A stretch of 64,000 nt of DNA from NCBI GenBank assembly GCA_964464755.1, contig CAYXGZ010000006.1, positions 20,716 through 84,715 of the forward strand. The letters are read 5' to 3'. The position numbers and the translations under genes are program-made. Origin of the DNA: CAYXGZ01 sp964464755 (GTDB lineage: Bacteria; Planctomycetota; MHYJ01; JACPRB01). Positions within the stretch are counted from its first letter, which is position 1; every line of letters begins with the position of its first letter. The notes below the pieces were generated by a model. That model worked only from the letters and a program-made list of their open reading frames with translations. It was not told the DNA's origin and ran no database searches. Of this stretch, positions 57,947 to 64,000 are shown piece by piece.

Positions 57947-59365
57947 CTAGTAGGCCCCCTTCCGGAGAACCACGGCGGGCAGGGTCCGGAGCAGGATGGC
58001 CGCGTCGAGCCAGAGCGACCAGCGGTCGATGTACTCGAGGTCGAGGCGCATCCAGTCGTCGAAGCGGACCTCGTTGCGGCCGCTGATCTGCCAGAGCCCC
58101 GTGATGCCGGGGCGCATGCTCATGCGCCGGCGGTGCCAGGGCTGGAACTTCTCCACCTCGTAGTCGGGCAGCGGCCTCGGGCCGACCAGGCTCATGTCGC
58201 CCTTGAGGACGTTCCAGAGCTGGGGGAGCTCGTCGAGCGAGCTCTTGCGGAGGAAGCGGCCGAGGCGGGTGACCCGGGGATCGTCCTTGATCTTGAAGGC
58301 GGGGCCGTCGAGCTCGTTCTTCGCCTCGAGGGCCGCCCGCTGGGCCTCGGCGCCGCTGGCCATGGTGCGGAACTTGTAGAGCACGAAGGTCCGGCCGTTC
58401 CGGCCGACGCGCTGCTGGCGGAAGATCGCTCCGCCCGGCGAGCCGAGGGCCACCGCGAGGGCCGTCACGAGGAGCACGGGCGAGAGCAGGAGGAGCAGGA
58501 GCAGCGAGCCCGCGATGTCCCCCGCCCGCTTCACGAAGAGCTGGAACTCGCGGGGCGGCAGCGCGGAGAAGGTCAGGAAGTTCCGGTCGTCCACGGCCGT
58601 CGTCTCGAGGCGGCTGGCGATCTCCTCGAAGACGGGGAGGTTCAGGTGCACGACGACGCCCATCGCGTCGCACTCCCGGACGGCCTTGAGCACCGGCCCG
58701 AGGTCCGGCTGCGTCACGACGAGGAAGACCTCGTCGACCACCTCGCGGCGGGCGATCTCCGGGACCTCGGCCAGCGAGCCCAGGACGCGGTAGCCCTCGA
58801 GCTCGCCGGGCGGGGACGCGCCCTCGGCGACCAGCCCCTTCACCTGGAAGACGCGGCCCGGCCAGGCGTCGAGGCGCCGCGCGATCCGGACGGCCTCGTC
58901 GAGGGCCCCGCCGACGAGGACGAAGTGGCGGTCGTAGCCCTTGGAGGTGTAGTAGGCCAGCAGCGCCCGCGTGGAGAGCCGCAGCGGCAGGACCAACGCG
59001 AAATGCATCAGCCCGACCATCGCGACCAGCGAGCGGTTCACCTCGTGGCGCTTCACGAGGGCGAGGATCGCGAAGACGGAGAAGACGGCCAGGCCGTTCG
59101 ACAGGAGCAGGCGGGCGGCGTGCTGGACGGCGCCGTGCTGCCGGAAGGAGCCGTAGGCGTCGCCGGTCCACGCGAAGGCGCTCCAGAGGGCCAGGAAGAC
59201 GGGGAGCAGCCAGAGGACGTCGGCCAGCGGGCCGACCTGCTGCTCGAAGTGCGGCTGCAGCGCGGCGCGCAGCGCGTGGGCGAGGAGGAAGGCGCCCGCG
59301 CCGAAGCCGAGTTCCAGCCCGTAGTAGGCCAGGACCCGCCGCCGATGGTGGATGCGACCGATCAT
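57947..59365 (-). CDS. Polyprenyl glycosylphosphotransferase (WbaP/WcaJ type)
   Basis: A 472-residue membrane protein that starts exopolysaccharide synthesis by moving a sugar-1-phosphate onto undecaprenyl phosphate. It has four N-terminal helices, a CoA-binding-like Rossmann domain (HFVLVGGALDEAV), a fifth helix (LLLLLLLSPVLLVTALAVAL) and the catalytic domain with LYKFRTM, RKSSLDELPQLWNV, DMSLVGPRPL and RPGITGLWQISGR. A hairpin TTTCCCC/GGGGAAA is 2 nt beyond the stop on the minus strand but without a U-run. The 57824-57946 gap otherwise has no gene. Confidence 0.94.
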   Translation of the reverse strand: MIGRIHHRRRVLAYYGLELGFGAGAFLLAHALRAALQPHFEQQVGPLADVLWLLPVFLALWSAFAWTGDAYGSFRQHGAVQHAARLLLSNGLAVFSVFAILALVKRHEVNRSLVAMVGLMHFALVLPLRLSTRALLAYYTSKGYDRHFVLVGGALDEAVRIARRLDAWPGRVFQVKGLVAEGASPPGELEGYRVLGSLAEVPEIARREVVDEVFLVVTQPDLGPVLKAVRECDAMGVVVHLNLPVFEEIASRLETTAVDDRNFLTFSALPPREFQLFVKRAGDIAGSLLLLLLLSPVLLVTALAVALGSPGGAIFRQQRVGRNGRTFVLYKFRTMASGAEAQRAALEAKNELDGPAFKIKDDPRVTRLGRFLRKSSLDELPQLWNVLKGDMSLVGPRPLPDYEVEKFQPWHRRRMSMRPGITGLWQISGRNEVRFDDWMRLDLEYIDRWSLWLDAAILLRTLPAVVLRKGAY

Positions 59366-59382
59366 GTCCCGGGTGTCCCGAG

Positions 59383-59388
59383 ATTATA
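59383..59388 (-). promoter_or_regulatory. -10 element of the phosphotransferase gene
   Basis: TATAAT on the minus strand, 17 nt before the ATG at 59365; the leader would be about 10 nt and carries GGGAC, a poor ribosome site. Confidence 0.5.
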
Positions 59389-59402
59389 CCGGCAATCCGG
59401 GA

Positions 59403-60437
59403 TCAGTCGTGGCGCGAGGGACGGCGGGCGCGGCCGGCGTCCTTGAGGATGCGCTCCTCCTCGGCGAGGACGAAGTCCGACTCGACCATCATCCCCACGA
59501 GCTTCCGGAAGGAGGTGCGGGGCCGCCAGCCGAGGACGCGGCGGGCCTTGCGGGCGTCGCCCTCGAGGTGGTCCACCTCCGCGGGGCGCAGGTAGCGCTT
59601 GTCGGTCCGGACGTACTTCCGCCAGTCCAGGCCCAGGGCGCGGAACGCCTCCTCGCAGAACTCGCGCACGGTGTGCGTCTCGCCGGTCGCGATCACGTAG
59701 TCGTCGGGCCGGCGCTGCTGGAGCATGAGCCACATGGCCTCGACGTAGTCGCCCGCGAAGCCCCAGTCGCGCTTGGCGTCGAGGTTGCCGAGGTAGAGCT
59801 TCTGCTGGAGGCCCGCCTTGATGCGGGCCGCCGCGCGGGTGATCTTGCGGGTGACGAAGGTCTCGCCGCGCCGGGGCGATTCGTGGTTGAACAGGATCCC
59901 GTTGGACGCGTGGATCCCGTAGGCCTCGCGGTAGTTCACGGTCTGCCAGTACGAGAAGACCTTGGAGCAGCCGTAGGGGCTGCGCGGGTGGAACGGCGTC
60001 GCCTCGGACTGGGGCGCGGGCGCCGAGCCGAACATCTCGCTGGAGCTGGCCTGGTAGAAGCGGGCCGGGGCCCCGCTCGAGCGCAGGGCCTCGAGGAGCC
60101 GCAGGGTGCCCAGCGCGTCGGCGTCCGCCGTGTAGAGCGGGTTCTGGAAGGAGACCATGACGTGGGACTGGGCGCCGAGGTTGTAGATCTCGGCGGGCCG
60201 GAGCTTGTGCACGAGCGCGGTGAGGGCGTTGCCGTCGGTCAGGTCGCCGTAGTGCAGGAAGAGGCGCGCGGCGGGGTCGTGCGGGTCCTTGTAGAGGTGG
60301 TCGATCCGCTGCGTGGTGAACTGGCTCGTGCGGCGGACGAGGCCGTGGACCTCGTAGCCCTTCTCGATGAGGAACTCGGCCAGGTAGGAGCCGTCCTGGC
60401 CGGTCAGGCCGGTCACGAGGGCCTTCTTGCGCGCCAT
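59403..60437 (-). CDS. gmd: GDP-mannose 4,6-dehydratase
   Basis: A 344-residue extended SDR with all Gmd hallmarks: ALVTGLTGQDGSYLAEFLIE, YNLGAQSHVMVSFQNP, SSSEMFG, the catalytic SPYGCSK and FNHESPRRGETFVTRKIT. It makes GDP-4-keto-6-deoxymannose, the branch point for GDP-fucose, GDP-rhamnose and amino sugars in this locus. TAAAAT lies 10 nt before the ATG. Most conserved of the two gmd genes here. Confidence 0.95.
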   Translation of the reverse strand: MARKKALVTGLTGQDGSYLAEFLIEKGYEVHGLVRRTSQFTTQRIDHLYKDPHDPAARLFLHYGDLTDGNALTALVHKLRPAEIYNLGAQSHVMVSFQNPLYTADADALGTLRLLEALRSSGAPARFYQASSSEMFGSAPAPQSEATPFHPRSPYGCSKVFSYWQTVNYREAYGIHASNGILFNHESPRRGETFVTRKITRAAARIKAGLQQKLYLGNLDAKRDWGFAGDYVEAMWLMLQQRRPDDYVIATGETHTVREFCEEAFRALGLDWRKYVRTDKRYLRPAEVDHLEGDARKARRVLGWRPRTSFRKLVGMMVESDFVLAEEERILKDAGRARRPSRHD

Positions 60438-60447
60438 GAGGGAGCGG

Positions 60448-60453
60448 ATTTTA
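60448..60453 (-). promoter_or_regulatory. -10 element of gmd
   Basis: TAAAAT on the minus strand, 10 nt before the ATG; CTCCCTC in between offers no ribosome site. Confidence 0.45.
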
Positions 60454-60473
60454 CCGGGATTCCGCGCCGGCGG

Positions 60474-62234
60474 CTACGCTTGGACGCGAAAAGCGGCCAT
60501 CCACTCGGCGAGCATGGCGAGCGTCCAGAGCGCGCGGGAGCGGTCGACCCCGGCGTCGTGCTCGGAGAGCAGGCGGTCGATCTCCGGGGCCGCGAGCAGG
60601 CTCCGGATCGGGCCCCCGCGGAGCAGCTCGTCGCGGCGGGCCTTCAGCGGGCCGCGCAGCCAGGCGTCCATGGGAACGGCGAAGCCCTGCTTGCCCCGGG
60701 CCGCGATCTCCGGCGGGAGCAGGTCGCGGAACGCGTGGCGCAGGACGGCCTTCTGGACCCGGCCGCGGATCTTGTGGGCGGACGGGATGCGGAAGGCCAG
60801 GTCGACCACCTCCTCGGCGAGGTAGGGGCAGCGGACCTCGAGCCCGTGCGCCATCGAGCAGGTGTCGGTCTTGGCCAGCAGGTCGCCCGGGAGGTAGTTC
60901 CCGAAGTCGTGCCCGGTGGCGAAGCGGACGGGGTCCTCGGGGGCGTCGAGGCGCGGGTCCTCCCCCGGGAGGAGGCGGGCTCGCGCGGCCCGGTCGATCG
61001 GCGCCAGCATTTCGAGGTAGAGCGACCCGAGCGGGAGGTCGAGGCGGTCGAGCAGGTCCCGCGTCCGGGTCCGGTACTTGCGGTCGACCGGCAGGAGGCG
61101 CGCGGCCCAGCGCAACGGCGCGGGAAGGCGCTTCAGCTTCGCCAGGAGCCGCAGCGCCCGATGCCGGGCATAGCCCGCGAAGGCCTCGTCGGCGCCCTCC
61201 CCGGAGAGCGCGACGCGGACCTCGCGGGACGCCCCCTGGGCGAGGGTCCAGGTCGGGATGGCCGCGGAGTCCGCGAAGGGCGCGCCGAAGTGCGTCGCGA
61301 GATGCCGGCCGATCGAGGGGTCGGGGGCGTCGAAGCGGATGGTCCGGTGCTGCGTCGTGAACGCGCGCGCCACCGCCTCGGCGTGGGCCGACTCGTCGAG
61401 CGCGGGATCCTCGAAGCCGATCGAGTAGGTCTTCACGGGGCCGCGCCGGGCCATGAGGCCGACGAGGATGCTGGAGTCGAGGCCGCCGGAGAGGAAGGCG
61501 CCGAGCGGGACCTCGGCCTCGAGGCGGGCGTCGACGGAGGCGGTGACGGCCTCGCGGACGCGGCGGGCCGCCTCCTCGAACGGGAGGTCCTCGGCTTCCG
61601 GCGGGCCCGGCGCCCAGGGGCGGACGTCGAGCGAGGAGGTCGTCCAGCGCAGCAAGTGTCCCGGCGGGAGCGTGCGCACTCCCTCGATCATCGTGTACGG
61701 GGCCGGGACGTAGCCGCGCTCGAGGTAGAGGCCCAGGGCGTCGCGGTCGATCCGGCGCGGCGCCTCCAGCGCGGCGAGCTCGGAGGCGAAGGCGAGGCGG
61801 CCCCCGCCCGCGAAGTAGACGAGCGGTTTCTCGCCCCGGCGGTCGCGGGCGGCCGAGAGCACCCGATCTCGGGAATCCCAGATCGCGAAGGCGAACATCC
61901 CGCGGAGCCGACCGAGCACGCCCTCGCCCCAGGCCTCCCAGCCGTGCAGCGCCACCTCGGCGTCGCAGCGGGAGCGGAAACGGTGGCCGAGGCCCTCGAG
62001 CTCGCGGCGCAAGGCGTGGTGGTTGTAGATCTCCCCGTTCAGGACGAGGTGGTAGCGGTCGTCCTCGGAGTGGAAGGGCTGCATCCCCCCTTCCCGATCG
62101 AGGATGGCGAGGCGGCGGAAGCCGAGCCGGAAGGCGCCGTCCGTCCAGGCGGCGGCCCCGTCGGGGCCCCGGTGCGCGAGGGAGTCGAGCCGGAGGTCGG
62201 CGCCGGGGTCGGAGCAGCCCGCGATGCCGCACAT
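60474..62234 (-). CDS. asnB: Asparagine synthase (glutamine-hydrolysing)
   Basis: A 586-residue enzyme. The N-terminal glutaminase begins MCGIAG with nucleophile Cys2 and has HRGPDG and NGEIYNH. The synthetase domain has the PP-loop AFLSGGLDSSILVG and SGEGADEAFAGYARH. Genes of this type sit in many exopolysaccharide loci, where they probably amidate a uronic acid or amino sugar instead of making free asparagine. It starts 2 nt after the stop of the RING-like protein gene, so these two are one operon. Confidence 0.92.
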   Translation of the reverse strand: MCGIAGCSDPGADLRLDSLAHRGPDGAAAWTDGAFRLGFRRLAILDREGGMQPFHSEDDRYHLVLNGEIYNHHALRRELEGLGHRFRSRCDAEVALHGWEAWGEGVLGRLRGMFAFAIWDSRDRVLSAARDRRGEKPLVYFAGGGRLAFASELAALEAPRRIDRDALGLYLERGYVPAPYTMIEGVRTLPPGHLLRWTTSSLDVRPWAPGPPEAEDLPFEEAARRVREAVTASVDARLEAEVPLGAFLSGGLDSSILVGLMARRGPVKTYSIGFEDPALDESAHAEAVARAFTTQHRTIRFDAPDPSIGRHLATHFGAPFADSAAIPTWTLAQGASREVRVALSGEGADEAFAGYARHRALRLLAKLKRLPAPLRWAARLLPVDRKYRTRTRDLLDRLDLPLGSLYLEMLAPIDRAARARLLPGEDPRLDAPEDPVRFATGHDFGNYLPGDLLAKTDTCSMAHGLEVRCPYLAEEVVDLAFRIPSAHKIRGRVQKAVLRHAFRDLLPPEIAARGKQGFAVPMDAWLRGPLKARRDELLRGGPIRSLLAAPEIDRLLSEHDAGVDRSRALWTLAMLAEWMAAFRVQA

Positions 62235-62236
62235 GG

Positions 62237-63118
62237 CTACTTCTTGAGGAACTTCTTCTCGCCGCAGGCGTAGGTGCTGCACCCCTCGTTGAAGGTCCAG
62301 CAGTCCTCGTGGTGCGGGGTGCGGCACTTGCGGCACACGACGCGGTTGTCGCCGGGGATGGGGTGGCCGCAGACCTGGCAGTGGACCTCGCCGGCGTCGG
62401 CGCCCGCGGGCTCGTCCACGATCTCGATGCCGCTGGCCTTCTGCCAGAACACGAGGACCCGGTCGAGCAGCGCGTCGGCGAGCCCGGCGAAGACGTCGAG
62501 GTCGGCCGGCGCGGCGAGGACGCCGAGCTTGCGGACCATGAGGCGCGACGAGTTCAGCGAGACGAGGACGTGGTCGTTGCGGCGGAGGCTGCGGAGGTCC
62601 TCGACGGCCCGCCGCGTGGGGGCGTCGAAGAACTTCCGGGCGAAGTCGGGGTCGCTGGACTTCACGACGAAGCGGGGGTCGAACTCGGGGTCGCCGACCT
62701 CGAGGTCCTCGAACGCGAGGAGGCCGGGGGCCTCGGGGCCGAGCTTCTGCGGGAAGACCTCGAGGCGGGTGGTCCAGCCCGCGGGCATGGTGTAGGTGAC
62801 CTGGGTGTAGGCGCGCTCGGCGGAGTCGCCGGCCTCCTGGACGGAGAGGACGGCGCGGGAGTTGCGGTGGACCCAGGCGACGCGGGGCGGCTCGAAGGGG
62901 ACGCGGTCGAGGGCCTGGCCGTCGCGCTGCTCGGCGAAGCGGGCCCAGGCCTTGCGGAGGTCGGGGATGGCGACGCCGTCCCAGGCGCGGCGGCCCGCGA
63001 CGGGCGTGCCGGCGGCGGCGGACCGGGGGGCCTCTCGGAAGAGGTCGCTGACGGTCTGCCAGATCCACCCGGCGCCGTAGATGATGAAGACCAGGACGAA
63101 GACGATGACGAGTTCCAT
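62237..63118 (-). CDS. Membrane-anchored protein with bacterial RING-like (treble-clef) C-terminus
   Basis: A 293-residue protein with an N-terminal membrane helix (LVIVFVLVFIIYGAGWIW), a middle alpha/beta region (about 40-240) of unknown fold and a C-terminal Cys/His motif: CQVCGHPIPGDNRVVCRKC, then HHEDC and two more Cys. The spacing fits the prokaryotic RING finger family 1 (Prok-RING_1) or another treble clef with two zinc sites. Eukaryotic RING proteins are ubiquitin ligases; bacterial ones are known mostly in membrane proteins with unclear roles. The stop is 2 nt before asnB. TCTAAT lies 12 nt before the ATG. Confidence 0.82.
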   Translation of the reverse strand: MELVIVFVLVFIIYGAGWIWQTVSDLFREAPRSAAAGTPVAGRRAWDGVAIPDLRKAWARFAEQRDGQALDRVPFEPPRVAWVHRNSRAVLSVQEAGDSAERAYTQVTYTMPAGWTTRLEVFPQKLGPEAPGLLAFEDLEVGDPEFDPRFVVKSSDPDFARKFFDAPTRRAVEDLRSLRRNDHVLVSLNSSRLMVRKLGVLAAPADLDVFAGLADALLDRVLVFWQKASGIEIVDEPAGADAGEVHCQVCGHPIPGDNRVVCRKCRTPHHEDCWTFNEGCSTYACGEKKFLKK

Positions 63119-63130
63119 CGGGATCCGGCT

Positions 63131-63136
63131 ATTAGA
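63131..63136 (-). promoter_or_regulatory. -10 element of the RING-asnB operon
   Basis: TCTAAT on the minus strand, 12 nt before the ATG at 63118; no convincing ribosome site. Confidence 0.4.
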
Positions 63137-63175
63137 CCTCGGGGCCGGGGGGAATGATACCGCCGATCGTCCGGA

Positions 63176-63205
63176 AAAAGGAAAACCCCCCGGTCGCCCG
63201 GGGGG
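63176..63205 (-). terminator. Rho-independent terminator of the roadblock gene
   Basis: On the minus strand an 8-bp stem (63205-63198 with 63093+100 to 63186, that is 63193-63186) CCCCCCGG/CCGGGGGG with a 4-nt loop is followed by TTTTCCTTTTT. Confidence 0.9.
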
Positions 63206-63226
63206 TCTTCCGGAAGGTCGGGTTCC

Positions 63227-63739
63227 TTACGAGCCGAAGACGTCGTCCAGCTTGTTCTTGGCGGCCTGGCCGAAGTCCTTCGAGATGGACTCCGCCTCGG
63301 TCTTGCGCGTGGCGATCTCGTCGAAGAGGGTCGCGAGCTTGCCGGAGACCTGGCCGGCGTAGAGGCGGACCATGCCGAGGGTCGTCTTGTCGTCGAAGAT
63401 GATCGCGAGGATCGTGCGCTCGCCGACCAGGGAGAGCTGGATGTTGTCCTTCTTGCCCTGGTGGAACATGATCGAGAACTCCTCCTCGCCGAGGAGCTTG
63501 GCCATCTGCTTGGTGGCGGCGAAGGAGCCGGCGACGAGCGCCGAGATCGTGTCCATGTCGTAGGTGGAGGCCTCGCCCGCCTTGGTGACGAGGTGGCCGT
63601 CCTTGTCGACGAGCAGCGCGCACTTGGCGTTCGCGCTCTTCAGGAAGCCCTGGAGGACCCGCTCGATCTTCTCGATGTCTTCCTTGTAGAAGACGAGGCG
63701 GGCCGACCGCATTCCCTCGTCCGACTTGCCCATGCCCAT
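63227..63739 (-). CDS. Roadblock/LC7 domain protein
   Basis: A 170-residue protein. Residues about 20-135 form a roadblock/LC7 domain: CALLVDKDGHLVTKAGEA, DTISALVAGSFAATKQMA and FHQGKKDNIQLSLVG are typical of MglB-like proteins, which serve as GTPase-activating partners of small Ras-like GTPases in polarity and motility. The C-terminal 35 residues form a charged helix. The start follows AGGAGG with 7-nt spacing. No Ras-like GTPase is in the window. Single-gene unit with its own terminator. Confidence 0.92.
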   Translation of the reverse strand: MGMGKSDEGMRSARLVFYKEDIEKIERVLQGFLKSANAKCALLVDKDGHLVTKAGEASTYDMDTISALVAGSFAATKQMAKLLGEEEFSIMFHQGKKDNIQLSLVGERTILAIIFDDKTTLGMVRLYAGQVSGKLATLFDEIATRKTEAESISKDFGQAAKNKLDDVFGS

Positions 63740-63814
63740 GTTCTTGCCTCCTGGACTGACTCTACCACGCGGCGGCGCCGGGGCGCCAGCAAATAGAACC
63801 CGCGCGACCGGACT

Positions 63815-64000
63815 TCATTTCTTCATCATCAGCATCGCGGCGACGCCGCCGGCGACGAGCAGCAGCACGATCACGATGGCCACGATCTTGCCCGAGCCGC
63901 CCTTGGGGGGCTCGGCGGCCACCGGGGCCCTCGGGACGGGCGCCGGGGCCGGCCGGGGGGCCGGGGCGGGCGCCGGGGCCGCCGGGACCGGCCGGGGGGC
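63815..64000 (-). CDS. C-terminal end of a Pro/Ala-rich membrane protein (partial)
   Basis: The frame enters from the window edge and ends at 63815. The visible 61 residues are a long Ala/Pro repeat (PAPAPRPAPAPVPRAP) followed by a Gly/Ser linker, one hydrophobic helix (IVAIVIVLLLVAGGVAAML) and a short basic end (MMKK). This suggests a protein with a disordered linker and a membrane helix at its C-terminus. The rest lies outside the window. The function cannot be judged. Confidence 0.7.
   Translation of the reverse strand, partial: APRPVPAAPAPAPAPRPAPAPVPRAPVAAEPPKGGSGKIVAIVIVLLLVAGGVAAMLMMKK

Noticed and set aside
1..64000. CRISPR array, rRNA, insertion sequences or prophage genes
   Set aside because: No regularly spaced direct repeats, transposase or phage structural motifs, and no rRNA-like sequence were seen.

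Overview
The window is about 70% G+C, tightly packed bacterial DNA with genes on both strands and no gene-free stretch longer than about 300 bases. The gene set points to a Gram-negative bacterium of planctomycete type. It has two DUF1549/DUF1553 proteins and a Tat-exported DUF1501 protein, membrane-anchored Ser/Thr kinases with TPR or PEGA/FG-GAP tails, a single-chain SecDF, a stand-alone SWIB protein, a bacterial RING-like protein and a tandem PilZ protein. LpxA, KdsB, a Kdo-kinase-like protein and several heptosyltransferase-type enzymes indicate a Kdo-containing LPS outer membrane. The phylum is inferred from gene content; there is no rRNA in the window.

Layout. 1-6.9 kb: a cut-off coiled-coil protein, an HTH/receiver-like protein, a short-chain dehydrogenase, an M16 peptidase pair (one active, one without the zinc motif) and kbl. 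6.9-19.7 kb: DUF1549/DUF1553 proteins, two Ser/Thr kinases that share an unusual N-terminus, lpxA and a DUF1501 protein. 19.7-26.6 kb: a divergent LPS core locus with chains of ATGA/GTGA stop-start overlaps (heptosyltransferases, Kdo/WaaP kinases, glycosyltransferases, kdsB). 26.6-30.6 kb: pyrG behind a short leader ORF, a DUF1844 protein, a PqqB-like hydrolase and an aldo/keto reductase. 30.6-32.3 kb: a clearly lower-G+C island holding a RelA/SpoT-domain alarmone synthetase and a small unknown protein, ending at a tRNA-Arg(CCT) gene and flanked by short intergenic repeats. 32.4-42.9 kb: a methionine aminopeptidase-like protein lacking most metal ligands, tandem PilZ, VIT/vWA, yajC-secDF, a LysM protein, a zinc-ribbon membrane protein and a rhomboid protease. 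44-62.2 kb: a large exopolysaccharide/O-antigen locus (GDP-sugar and deoxysugar enzymes including two gmd genes, a flippase, methyltransferases, four glycosyltransferases, WecG/TagA, a DegT aminotransferase, a polyprenyl glycosylphosphotransferase and asparagine synthase) with SWIB and HAD genes inside it. 62.2-64 kb: a RING-like membrane protein, a roadblock/LC7 protein and the tail of a Pro/Ala-rich membrane protein.

A feature that runs through the window is the absence of a leader: at about a dozen transcription-unit starts a -10-like hexamer lies only 6-12 nt before the start codon and no Shine-Dalgarno sequence is present, so much of the transcription is probably leaderless. Two of these promoters carry the stop codon of the preceding gene inside their TTGAC(A/C) -35 box. 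The most noteworthy candidates are the RelA/SpoT island, the metal-ligand-less MAP next to PilZ, the two-headed WaaP-type kinase, the MshEN-like heads on the Ser/Thr kinases and the pyrG leader ORF. All calls were made by reading the sequence; no database search was possible.
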